From: Ruminococcus sp.
Lineage (GTDB): Bacteria; Bacillota; Clostridia; Oscillospirales; Acutalibacteraceae
Assembly: GCA_022510985.1 (NCBI GenBank)
Contig: JAFLSL010000022.1
Coordinates: forward strand, 1 to 9,749
DNA: 9,749 nucleotides
Reading direction: 5' to 3'
The notes beneath the pieces are model-generated. The model saw nothing but the letters and a program-made list of their open reading frames with translations, did not search any database and had not been told where the DNA came from. Positions 1 through 8,800 of the stretch are shown in pieces. How positions within the stretch are numbered: position 1 is the first letter of the stretch; every line of letters starts with the position of its first letter. Made by a program: the position numbers and the translations under genes.

Positions 1-289
1 CGCAGATAAATATGATAAAATTATTTTTGGATTTCCTGTCTGGGCAAGCTGTCCAGCACCACCTATAAAAAGCTTTATTAAGGAAAATTTAGAAAGTATC
101 AGCAAAAAAGAATTTTCGGTATTTACCTGTTATATGGGCGGCGGTGCCGAAAAAGCAATTGCTAAACTGAAAAACTATTTATTTATTTCTGAATTTAAAG
201 CTGAGCTTATACTTATTGACCCTAAGGATAAACCTACGAAAGAAAATGACAGAAAAACCGAAGAATTCATTTCAAAGCTTATTAAATGA
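1..289 (+). CDS. Flavodoxin-family protein, C-terminal part (5' end outside window)
   Basis: The open frame enters from the left edge (first full codon at base 2) and ends at TGA 287-289, leaving 95 visible residues. The visible start, YDKIIFGFPVWASCPAPPIK, matches the segment of flavodoxin-like proteins that follows the FMN-binding N-terminus: a hydrophobic beta strand, then G-(F/Y)-P-(V/I)-W and a loop that contacts the flavin. The later stretch FTCYMGGGAEKAIAKL fits the next strand and glycine-rich loop of short clostridial flavodoxins. Such proteins bind FMN and shuttle electrons, or act as small NAD(P)H:flavin reductases, in the cytoplasm. The phosphate-binding N-terminal loop that would confirm this lies outside the window. 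The gene converges on groEL and is separated from it by a strong hairpin. The fold assignment is fairly secure; the redox partner is unknown. Confidence 0.75.
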   Translation, partial: ADKYDKIIFGFPVWASCPAPPIKSFIKENLESISKKEFSVFTCYMGGGAEKAIAKLKNYLFISEFKAELILIDPKDKPTKENDRKTEEFISKLIK

Positions 290-300
290 TTTTTACACAA

Positions 301-334
301 AAAAGCGACGTTACATTTTTGCAACGTCGCTTTT
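301..334. terminator. Bidirectional rho-independent terminator between the flavodoxin gene and groEL
   Basis: Arms 301-312 (AAAAGCGACGTT) and 323-334 (AACGTCGCTTTT) are perfectly complementary over 12 bp around a 10-nt loop. On the plus strand the GC core is followed by TTTTATTTATTTTA. On the minus strand it is followed by TTTTTTGTGTAAAA. It sits 11 bases after the flavodoxin-gene stop and 16 bases beyond the groEL stop, so one hairpin can end both convergent transcripts. Confidence 0.9.
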
Positions 335-350
335 ATTTATTTTATAAATC

Positions 351-1994
<1,644 letters not shown>

Positions 1995-2005
1995 TTATAA
2001 TAAAA

Positions 2006-2290
2006 TTATTCTACAGTTGCGAGAATATCGGACTGGCGAACAATTGTGAATTCCTCGCCGTCAAGCTTAACCTCGGTTCCTGCATACTTAGACGCGATAA
2101 CCTTGTCGCCTACTTTTACATACATTTCTACTTTTTCACCGTCAACTACACCGCCGGGACCTACAGCTACAACTGTAGCAAACTGCGGTTTTTCCTGTGC
2201 GGAAGATGTAAGGATAAGTCCGCCTACGGTTTTCTCCTCTGCGTCCTCAACCTTGAGAACAACTCTGTCGAGTAAAGGTTTTACTGTCAT
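2006..2290 (-). CDS. groES: Co-chaperonin GroES (Hsp10, 10 kDa subunit)
   Basis: The protein has 94 residues, the normal size of GroES, which forms a heptameric lid that closes the GroEL chamber. It opens with the family signature MTVKPLLDRVVLK. The mobile loop around residues 16-32 carries the hydrophobic GGLIL tripeptide region that docks on the GroEL apical domain (GGIVL in E. coli). The core PQFATVVAVGPGG, the KVGDKVIASKYAGTEVKLDG segment and the DILA C-terminus are all as expected. AAGGAGG lies eight bases before the ATG, a near-perfect Shine-Dalgarno that fixes the start. It is first in the operon with groEL, with a leader of about 60 nt from the predicted transcription start, which overlaps the CIRCE operator. 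Identification is essentially certain. Confidence 0.98.
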   Translation of the reverse strand: MTVKPLLDRVVLKVEDAEEKTVGGLILTSSAQEKPQFATVVAVGPGGVVDGEKVEMYVKVGDKVIASKYAGTEVKLDGEEFTIVRQSDILATVE

Positions 2291-2326
2291 ATATAATTCC
2301 TCCTTAAAATTAACTATATCATAATA

Positions 2327-2353
2327 TTAGCACTCTACTTTCTTGAGTGCTAA
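2327..2353. promoter_or_regulatory. CIRCE operator (HrcA binding site) of groES-groEL
   Basis: TTAGCACTC (2327-2335), nine bases, then GAGTGCTAA (2345-2353). This matches the CIRCE consensus TTAGCACTC-N9-GAGTGCTAA at every position. It overlaps the predicted transcription start and lies in the 5' leader of groES. HrcA, whose folding depends on GroEL, is known to repress through this element and to release it on heat stress. hrcA itself is not in the window. Confidence 0.97.
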
Positions 2354-2357
2354 TTAT

Positions 2358-2385
2358 ATTATAGCCAATATTTGTAAAAAATCAA
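2358..2385 (-). promoter_or_regulatory. Sigma-A-type promoter of groES-groEL
   Basis: Read on the minus strand, a perfect TATAAT -10 box (2363-2358) lies 16 bases after a TTGATT -35 box (2385-2380). The implied start near 2351 falls inside CIRCE, the standard layout for HrcA-repressed promoters. The -10 is convincing. The -35 is only a 4/6 match and the spacer is one base short of ideal. Confidence 0.75.
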
Positions 2386-2571
2386 GTGCAATTTGACTTT
2401 TTTTGACTTATAAAAATAAAAATTTGTTTATATAAATATATATACTAATTTTAACTATGCAAAAGCACCAAAAATAATGGAGGAATTTGTATAGCTAAAA
2501 ATTTCAGATAATGTTGCAATAAATAGATATTTATTATAAAATAAAGAGTGGTTTTGAAATATTATACAAAA
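2386..2571. other. AT-rich spacer with no recognisable gene
   Basis: This is the region between the amidohydrolase stop and the groESL promoter. I found no reading frame with a credible start and ribosome site, and no RNA gene. It holds a tandem TTTGACTT (around 2392-2409) and one AT-only inverted repeat (2518-2525 with 2528-2535, AATAAATA/TATTTATT, 2-nt loop). That repeat has no GC and no following T-run, so it is a poor terminator. Confidence 0.6.
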
Positions 2572-3381
2572 TTAGATATTAAGTATTTTTTCGGCGTTTT
2601 TGTGGAGAATTAACTCTTTTTCCTCACTGGAAATATCAAGCGAATTCATTAAGCTTACATTCGATTTGAGGTCGCTCCACGGAAAATCGCTCGCATAAAG
2701 AATTTTATCAGCACCATGGGTTTTGATTATTCTTTCTACCTGTTCTTTCTCTGCCATACTTAGAATAACTGCCAAATCAAAATAGACAGGCTGTCCAACG
2801 AGATACTTTTCGACATCGTCGTACATATCAATTCCGCCGAGGTGAGCGAAAATAATTCTCGGTTCAATATTTTTATTGTCGCCGTAAATGCGGTCAATAA
2901 GCTTTCTTGACCGCTTTGGAGTACAATGCACATCGTCAGAATAAGAAACATCAACACCTGCGTGGATTGTTACATATAAATCGAGTTCAACAGCTGTTTT
3001 TATCAACTCATAGAATTTTTCGTCATCGATATACATTTCCTGATAATCGGGATGAAGCTTAATTCCGCGAAAGCCTGATGACTTTATGAACCTTAGTTTT
3101 TCTCTTATGTTTTCACATTCGGGATGAATTCCGCCGAATGAAAATATATTTTTCATTTTATTTAATTCAAGGGCAAATCGGTTAACTGAATCAAATTGAG
3201 AAGGCTTTGTGCAAATCGGAAGGACAACTGCCTTGTCGGTTTTGGACGTTTTCATAGCATCGGTAAGACTTTTCAGGGTTCCGTTTCCGTATGATTTAAT
3301 ATCTCCTGTTTCCATTAAACTTAAAATTGTTCTTTCGGCAATTTTATCAGGAAAAACGTGGGTATGAAAGTCAATAATCAT
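2572..3381 (-). CDS. Amidohydrolase-family metal-dependent hydrolase (Amidohydro_2 / TIM-barrel type)
   Basis: This 269-residue protein has the metal-site pattern of the amidohydrolase superfamily. It has the H-x-H pair in IDFHTHVFPD (His6, His8) on the first strand, GGIHPE (His86), GIKLHPDYQ (His110), VTIHAG (His140), IIFAHLGG (His180) and the terminal aspartate in YASDFPWSD (Asp232). The GF(R/K)GIKLHPD and ASDFPW motifs favour the Amidohydro_2 group, which includes hydrolases and decarboxylases of small carboxylic substrates, over TatD nucleases. There is no signal peptide, so it should be cytoplasmic. The start has GAGG about nine bases upstream, and MIIDFHTH is the usual N-terminus. It is transcribed alone, divergently from iorA-iorB, from an interlocked promoter region. 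A link to aromatic-acid metabolism would be conjecture. Family is confident; substrate is unknown. Confidence 0.85.
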   Translation of the reverse strand: MIIDFHTHVFPDKIAERTILSLMETGDIKSYGNGTLKSLTDAMKTSKTDKAVVLPICTKPSQFDSVNRFALELNKMKNIFSFGGIHPECENIREKLRFIKSSGFRGIKLHPDYQEMYIDDEKFYELIKTAVELDLYVTIHAGVDVSYSDDVHCTPKRSRKLIDRIYGDNKNIEPRIIFAHLGGIDMYDDVEKYLVGQPVYFDLAVILSMAEKEQVERIIKTHGADKILYASDFPWSDLKSNVSLMNSLDISSEEKELILHKNAEKILNI

Positions 3382-3412
3382 TTAAACAACCTCGTGATTT
3401 TTTCGTTCTTTA

Positions 3413-3441
3413 TTACGATAAACATTATATATCCTTATAAT
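3413..3441 (+). promoter_or_regulatory. Candidate promoter of iorA-iorB
   Basis: TTACGA (3413-3418) and a perfect TATAAT (3436-3441) are 17 bases apart, giving a start near 3448 and a leader of about 46 nt. A second TATAAT lies at 3453-3458 but has no matching -35. The -35 match is weak (3/6). This promoter interlocks with the opposite-facing one at 3424-3452. Confidence 0.45.
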
Positions 3442-3452
3442 TAAATATGCAA
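3424..3452 (-). promoter_or_regulatory. Candidate promoter of the amidohydrolase gene
   Basis: On the minus strand TTGCAT (3452-3447) and a perfect TATAAT (3429-3424) are 17 bases apart. The predicted start is near 3417, giving a leader of about 36 nt. The region is AT-rich, so chance matches are likely; the exact spacing and position support it. Confidence 0.5.
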
Positions 3453-3478
3453 TATAATTTTTAATACAACAAAACCTT

Positions 3479-3483
3479 GGGGG
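3479..3483 (+). promoter_or_regulatory. Unusual ribosome binding site of iorA
   Basis: Five consecutive G residues lie ten bases before the iorA ATG (3494). This is not the AGGAGG type used by groES and groEL, and only part can pair with the 16S tail. No better site precedes another in-frame start, and the protein begins about nine residues before the conserved GNEA motif, as usual for IorA. Confidence 0.5.
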
Positions 3484-3493
3484 TTAATTAATT

Positions 3494-5239
3494 ATGTCAA
3501 CAAAAAACAAGAAGCTGATGATTGGAAACGAAGCTGTTTCACGCGGCCTTTACGAAGGCGGCGTTAATGTTGTCTCCAGTTATCCCGGAACTCCTTCAAC
3601 AGAAATTACGGAGTTTATTTCAAAATATGACGACGTTTACAGTGAATGGGCACCTAACGAAAAGGTAGCTATGGAAGTGGCTTTCGGTGCATCGCTTGCC
3701 GGAAAACGCAGTTGTTGCTGTATGAAACACGTTGGTCTTAATGTTGCGGCTGACCCGCTTTTCACGCTTTCTTATACAGGCGTTACGGGCGGAATGGTTG
3801 TTTGTGTTGCAGATGACCCGGCAATGCACTCAAGTCAAAATGAGCAAGATTCCCGACACTATGCTATTGCATCTAAGGTTCCTATGCTTGAACCTGCGGA
3901 TTCGCAGGAAGCTTATTTATTCGCTAAAAGTGCATTTGGGCTTTCCGAGAAATACGACACTCCCATCCTTTTGAGAATGTGTACGCGTATGGCCCATTCA
4001 CAAAGCATTGTTGAAATCGGAGAAAGAGAAGATTTCAAGGGTTATGAATATGAGAAAAAGCCATGGAAATACATTATGACACCGGGTAACGCGATTAAAC
4101 GTCATCCGTACGTTGAAGAGCGTACCGAAAAGCTCGCACAGCTTGCAGAAAACTGTGAATACAATCGTGTTGAAATGGCTGATACAAAACTTGGAATTAT
4201 TACGGCGGGTACCTGCTATCAATATATTAAAGAAGTTTTCGGCGACAGCGTAAGTATTCTTAAAATCGGTATGATTAACCCTCTGCCGACAAAATTGATT
4301 AAAGATTTTGCAGATAAAGTTGACAGACTGGTTGTTGTTGAGGAGCTTGACCCGATTATTGAAAGTCACTGCAACAATATCGGAGTTCAGGTTGAGGGAA
4401 AAAGTCTATTCTCAAATGTCGGTGAATTCAGCCAACAGACAATCAGAAAAGTTTTACTAAACGAAAATAATGATTTTGTAAAATCTGATACAGAGATACC
4501 CGTAAGACCTCCTGTTATGTGCTCAGGCTGTCCGCACAGAGGAATATATTACACTCTTGCTAAAAATAAGATTACCGTTTTGGGAGATATAGGCTGTTAC
4601 ACATTAGGCTCCGCTCCCCCGCTCAACGCACTTGATTCAACACTTTGTATGGGTGCATCGGTAAGCGGACTTCACGGATTTAACAAGGCAGCGGAAAACG
4701 AGGACAAAACTGTCTGCGTTATCGGAGACTCAACCTTTATGCACAGCGGTGTTACGGGACTTATAAACATAGCTTATAATATGTCGAACTCGACTGTAAT
4801 TGTGCTTGATAACTCAATTACGGGTATGACAGGTCATCAGCAAAACCCGACAACAGGCTACAACATAAAGGGCGATCCCGCAGGTAAAATTGACCTTGAG
4901 GCTTTGTGCCATTCAATCGGCATTAACCGGGTTAGAGTGGTTGATCCGTATAATTTAGAGGAATGCGAAAAGACTGTTAAAGAGGAGCTTGCAGCTGACG
5001 AGCCTTCGGTTATTATTTCGAGAAGGCCTTGTGTGCTTTTAAAATACGTAAAGCACGAAAAGCCATTATTTGTAAACGAAGATAAATGCAAGGGCTGTAA
5101 AAGATGCTTAAAGCTCGGTTGTCCGTCTATAAGCTTTAAAGATAAAAAAGCTGTTATTGACGCGACACAATGCGTTGGATGTAACGTCTGCTCACAGCTA
5201 TGTCCGTTCGGTGCAATTGAAAGAGAGGTGCAGGAATAA
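3494..5239 (+). CDS. iorA: Indolepyruvate ferredoxin oxidoreductase, alpha subunit
   Basis: This 581-residue protein is normal length for IorA. With IorB it converts an aryl pyruvate (indolepyruvate, phenylpyruvate, hydroxyphenylpyruvate) plus CoA to the aryl-acetyl-CoA and CO2, reducing ferredoxin in the cytoplasm. The N-terminal pyruvate:ferredoxin oxidoreductase-type domain opens with MIGNEAVSRGLYEGG and SSYPGTPSTEI, and WAPNEKVAMEVAFGASLAG (about 52-70) is conserved. CSGCPHRG (343-350) precedes the thiamine-diphosphate domain, which has the GDS...N Mg-TPP motif (GDSTFMHSG 411-419, DN 439-440). Two C-terminal [4Fe-4S] clusters are visible: Cys532/535/538/543 and Cys560/563/566/570, the first with the longer C-x4-C spacing. 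It is first in an operon with iorB and divergent from the amidohydrolase gene. The exact aryl substrate preference cannot be read from the sequence. Confidence 0.95.
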   Translation: MSTKNKKLMIGNEAVSRGLYEGGVNVVSSYPGTPSTEITEFISKYDDVYSEWAPNEKVAMEVAFGASLAGKRSCCCMKHVGLNVAADPLFTLSYTGVTGGMVVCVADDPAMHSSQNEQDSRHYAIASKVPMLEPADSQEAYLFAKSAFGLSEKYDTPILLRMCTRMAHSQSIVEIGEREDFKGYEYEKKPWKYIMTPGNAIKRHPYVEERTEKLAQLAENCEYNRVEMADTKLGIITAGTCYQYIKEVFGDSVSILKIGMINPLPTKLIKDFADKVDRLVVVEELDPIIESHCNNIGVQVEGKSLFSNVGEFSQQTIRKVLLNENNDFVKSDTEIPVRPPVMCSGCPHRGIYYTLAKNKITVLGDIGCYTLGSAPPLNALDSTLCMGASVSGLHGFNKAAENEDKTVCVIGDSTFMHSGVTGLINIAYNMSNSTVIVLDNSITGMTGHQQNPTTGYNIKGDPAGKIDLEALCHSIGINRVRVVDPYNLEECEKTVKEELAADEPSVIISRRPCVLLKYVKHEKPLFVNEDKCKGCKRCLKLGCPSISFKDKKAVIDATQCVGCNVCSQLCPFGAIEREVQE

Positions 5240-5817
5240 TGGCAGTTAGTTTGATGATAGTCGGCGTTGGCGGTCAGGGAAGCCTGCTCGCAAGTACGCT
5301 TTTGGGTAATATTTTAACCGCTGAAGGTTATGACGTTAAGGTTTCCGAGGTTCACGGAATGAGCCAACGAGGCGGCAGCGTTGTTACATATGTTAAATAT
5401 GACAAAGATAAGGTATACTCTCCGATTGTTACCGAGGGCGAAGCGGATTATATTATTTCCTTTGAAAAGCTCGAGGCAGCAAGATATGTTTCTTTCCTAA
5501 AAAAAGACGGCAAGATTATTGTAAACACACAGCAGATTGATCCGATGCCCGTAATTATCGGAGCAGCTGAATATCCGAATGGAATTTTGGACGAGCTTAA
5601 AAATAAGGATGTTTTTATTGACGAGATTGACGCACTTACGCTTGCGGAAAAGGCAGGTTCTTCAAGGGCGGTTAACATTGTGCTTATGGGAAGACTTGCG
5701 AAATATCTCGGAATAAACTACAACGAGTGGATAAATACAATTGAAACTACTGTTAAGCCAAAATTTGTCGAGCTTAACAAAAAAGCGTTTGAGCTGGGGT
5801 ATAAATACGAAAAATAA
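5239..5817 (+). CDS. iorB: Indolepyruvate ferredoxin oxidoreductase, beta subunit
   Basis: This 192-residue protein is a full-length IorB, consisting of a single POR-gamma-type domain. It has the N-terminal glycine motif IVGVGGQGSLLAS (residues 7-19) and the diagnostic EVHGMSQRGGSVVTYVKY stretch (about 37-54) that distinguishes this subunit family. It contains no iron-sulfur cysteine cluster; those are in IorA. The start ATG (5239-5241) shares its A with the iorA TAA, and GAGGTG lies about eight bases upstream inside iorA, so translation is probably coupled to give equal subunit amounts. Many iorAB loci carry a phenylacetate-CoA ligase next door. None is seen here, and the transcript ends at a hairpin 15 bases after the stop. 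Confidence 0.95.
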   Translation: MAVSLMIVGVGGQGSLLASTLLGNILTAEGYDVKVSEVHGMSQRGGSVVTYVKYDKDKVYSPIVTEGEADYIISFEKLEAARYVSFLKKDGKIIVNTQQIDPMPVIIGAAEYPNGILDELKNKDVFIDEIDALTLAEKAGSSRAVNIVLMGRLAKYLGINYNEWINTIETTVKPKFVELNKKAFELGYKYEK

Positions 5818-5832
5818 AAGCTAAAAAGCATA

Positions 5833-5867
5833 AATCACCATAGAGAAATTTATTCTCTATGGTGATT
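5833..5867. terminator. Bidirectional rho-independent terminator between iorB and dnaE
   Basis: Arms 5833-5847 (AATCACCATAGAGAA) and 5853-5867 (TTCTCTATGGTGATT) are a perfect 15-bp inverted repeat with a 5-nt loop. On the plus strand ATTATTTTA follows; on the minus strand TATGCTTTTTAG follows. The right arm ends one base before the dnaE stop codon (TAA, 5871-5869), so the dnaE transcript folds immediately after its last codon. The T-tracts are modest but the stem is long. Confidence 0.85.
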
Positions 5868-5868
5868 A

Positions 5869-8800
5869 TTATTTTACGATAACATTATCGTCGCCGAGCT
5901 GATATTTAAGCTCTTTAATCATTACATCATTAAGGCTTACCCACATATTCTCCGGGGCGATAAAGCTTTTTCCGCTTTCGGTTAAACAGAATACAACAGG
6001 CGTTCTGCCGCCGAAAATGTCAATTACCCGAAACGCTTTTTTGTAAAGCTCGCTATCGAGATTATCTATGCGTAAATAGAGTTTTTTGGGGGTATTTTTC
6101 GAGGCTTGTTTTTTTGTTTCAGATTGAGGTTTCGGGATGCTGTTTTTATCGACCGCCCTTATCTCATTACAGATTATTTTCGGTTCTTCATCCTCTTTAA
6201 GACTTACTGTACCGAAAATCTCAACAACATTGCCCTGAGAGATAAGTCCGCCGCATTTCGAGAAAACATCGGGAAACACGATAGCCTCTGCAGAACCGAA
6301 ACGATCCTCAACAGTAACAAAAGCCATCATACGGTTGCTTTTAGTAATCTGATTTTTAAGCTTTGAAACGATACAGACAACTCGAACGGAGCTGTTGTCT
6401 TTATAAATTTTATTCTCCTGATTAACAATATCGCCGATTTTATCACATTTTACGGCATTTATAAAATCCTCGTACTCGTCTATCGGATGACCGCTCAGAT
6501 ACATTCCGGCAACCTCGTTTTCCATAAACAAAAGTTCATCCTTAGAAAACTCGGGAACATTAGGAATTTCCGGCTCAGCGGAAAATTCAGCACTCTCTCC
6601 ACCCATATCGAAAAACGACATTTGACCGCGGATATTTTTCTTTGTTTCGTGCTCAATTCCCGAGATTACCGCCTTGCTCATTGTAAGCATCTGTCGGCGG
6701 TTAAGCCCAAGGGTATCAAGTGCACCGCATTTTATTAGGCTTTCAACAGCACGGATATTCATAGATTTTCCGTAAACACGCTTACAGAAATCATAAAAGC
6801 TCTTATACTTTCCAAGTCTTCTCTGTTCGATTATCGAGTCGATAAACTGCTTTCCGAGATTTTTTATAGCAAGCAAACCATAGCGGATATTGTGCTGTGA
6901 AACAGTAAAGCCGTATGAGCTGGAATTTACATCCGGCGGTAAAACCTGAATTCCGAGGCGGTGACATTCAGCGATATAGACAGCAAGCTTGTTCTGATTA
7001 TCCAAAACACTTGAGAGAAGGGACGCCATATACTGCCTTGGATAGTGGCATTTCAGCCACGCGGTCTGAAAGCTTACTTTCGCGTAGGCGGTGGCGTGAG
7101 ATTTATTGAACGCATAGGACGCAAAGCTTTCCATTTCATCGTAAATAGAGGTTGCAGTTTTTCGGTCTATTCCTCTACGCAAACAGCCTTCAACGACAAC
7201 GTTTCCGCTTTCATCCAAAAGTCCTTCGATAAAGATTTTTCGCTCACGCTCCATAACATCGTGCTTTTTCTTACTCATTGCACGACGGACAATATCAGCA
7301 CGTCCGAGCGAGTAGCCGCCCAATTTGCGAAGAATCTGCATTACCTGCTCCTGATAGACGATACAGCCGTATGTAACGTCCAAAATATCTTCAAGCATCG
7401 GGTGCTTGTAACGAATATGAGATGAATTATGGCGGCAATCAATATAGGTCGGAATACTGTCCATCGGACCGGGACGATAGAGAGAAATTACAGCGATTAA
7501 ATCCTCAAAGCAATCAGGTTTAAGCTGAGTCAAGACATTTCTCATACCCTGCGATTCAAACTGAAACACGCCTTCGCTGTCACCTGAGGACATCATTTTA
7601 TAAACTGCGGAATCATCAACGCTTATATTATCAAGACTGAAATCCGGCTCGGACTGCTTAATCATTCTGACTGTGTCGTCAATAACGGTCAGGTTGCGAA
7701 GTCCGAGGAAGTCCATCTTAAGAAGTCCGAGTTCCTCAAGCGTTGTCATTGTAAACTGAGTTACAACGTTTCCGTCATTACTCGAGAGCGGAACATAGTC
7801 GGAAACAGGGTTTTCAGTAATAACAACGCCTGCGGCGTGCATTGTAGCGTGACGCGGCATTCCTTCGAGTTTTAAGGCTATATCAATTATATTTTTGGTC
7901 TGGGGATCGGTATCGTAGAGATTTTTTAGTTCGGACGAAAGCTTTAAAGCTTTTTCGATCGTCATATTCAGCTCAAAAGGCACTAGCTTTGCAATTCGGT
8001 CTACGGCACTGTACGGAACGGCTAAAGCTCTGCCGACATCACGGATTGAACCTCTCGCAGCCATAGTACCGAAGGCGATAATCTGGGCAACATGGTCACT
8101 TCCGTACTTTTTGATAACATAATCTATTACTTCTTCACGGCGATTTTTGCAGAAATCTATATCGAAATCAGGCATACTGACACGCTCAGGGTTTAGAAAA
8201 CGCTCAAAAAGAAGATTATATTTTATCGGGTCAACGTCGGTAATTCCGATACAATACGCACAAAGTGAGCCTGCACCCGAACCACGTCCTGGACCTACGG
8301 GAATATCGGAACGTTTTGCAAACTGAACAAAGTCATTAACTATCAAATAATAATCAACAAAACCCATTCGATTTATGGTTGAAAGTTCATATTCAAGGCG
8401 GTCGGTTAAGCTTTTATCGGGACTTTCGCCGTAGTGCTTATAAAGTCCCTTGTAACACTCATTTTTAAAATATTCAAAGTGGTCAACGCCTTCAGGCAAA
8501 TCAAAATGAGGGAGCTTTCTTACGCCGAACTCAAATTCAACATTACATCTATCGGCGATTTTTTGGGTATTATCAAACGCCTGTGGAATCTCCTTAAAGA
8601 GAGAACGCATTTCTTCTTCGGATTTTAAGTAGAATTCGTCCGTCTTAAATTCCATTCTGTCTTCGTCATTTATCGTTTTGTTGGTTTGGATACAGAGAAG
8701 AATGCTGTGAGTTTTTGCGTCGGATTTATTTATATAGTGAGAATCGTTTGTAACAACAAGTTCGGCACCTATTTCCTCGGAAATCTTTATTAAGTCGGGA

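Noticed and set aside
2392..2446. Plus-strand promoter from the tandem TTGACTT and a TATA-rich tract
   Set aside because: The spacing between any -35-like and -10-like pair is wrong (about 19-22 bases), and no rightward gene follows until 3494.
2518..2535. Inverted repeat as terminator of the amidohydrolase gene
   Set aside because: The stem is A/T only with a two-base loop and no downstream T-run; it would be too weak to terminate.
3998..4369. 123-codon minus-strand frame inside iorA
   Set aside because: It lies wholly antisense to conserved IorA sequence, has low-complexity Phe/Asn-rich content, and has no ribosome site or promoter.
6915..7425. Plus-strand frames inside dnaE (6915-7109, 7045-7425)
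   Set aside because: They are antisense to the conserved polymerase core and overlap each other in different frames; there is no independent coding evidence.
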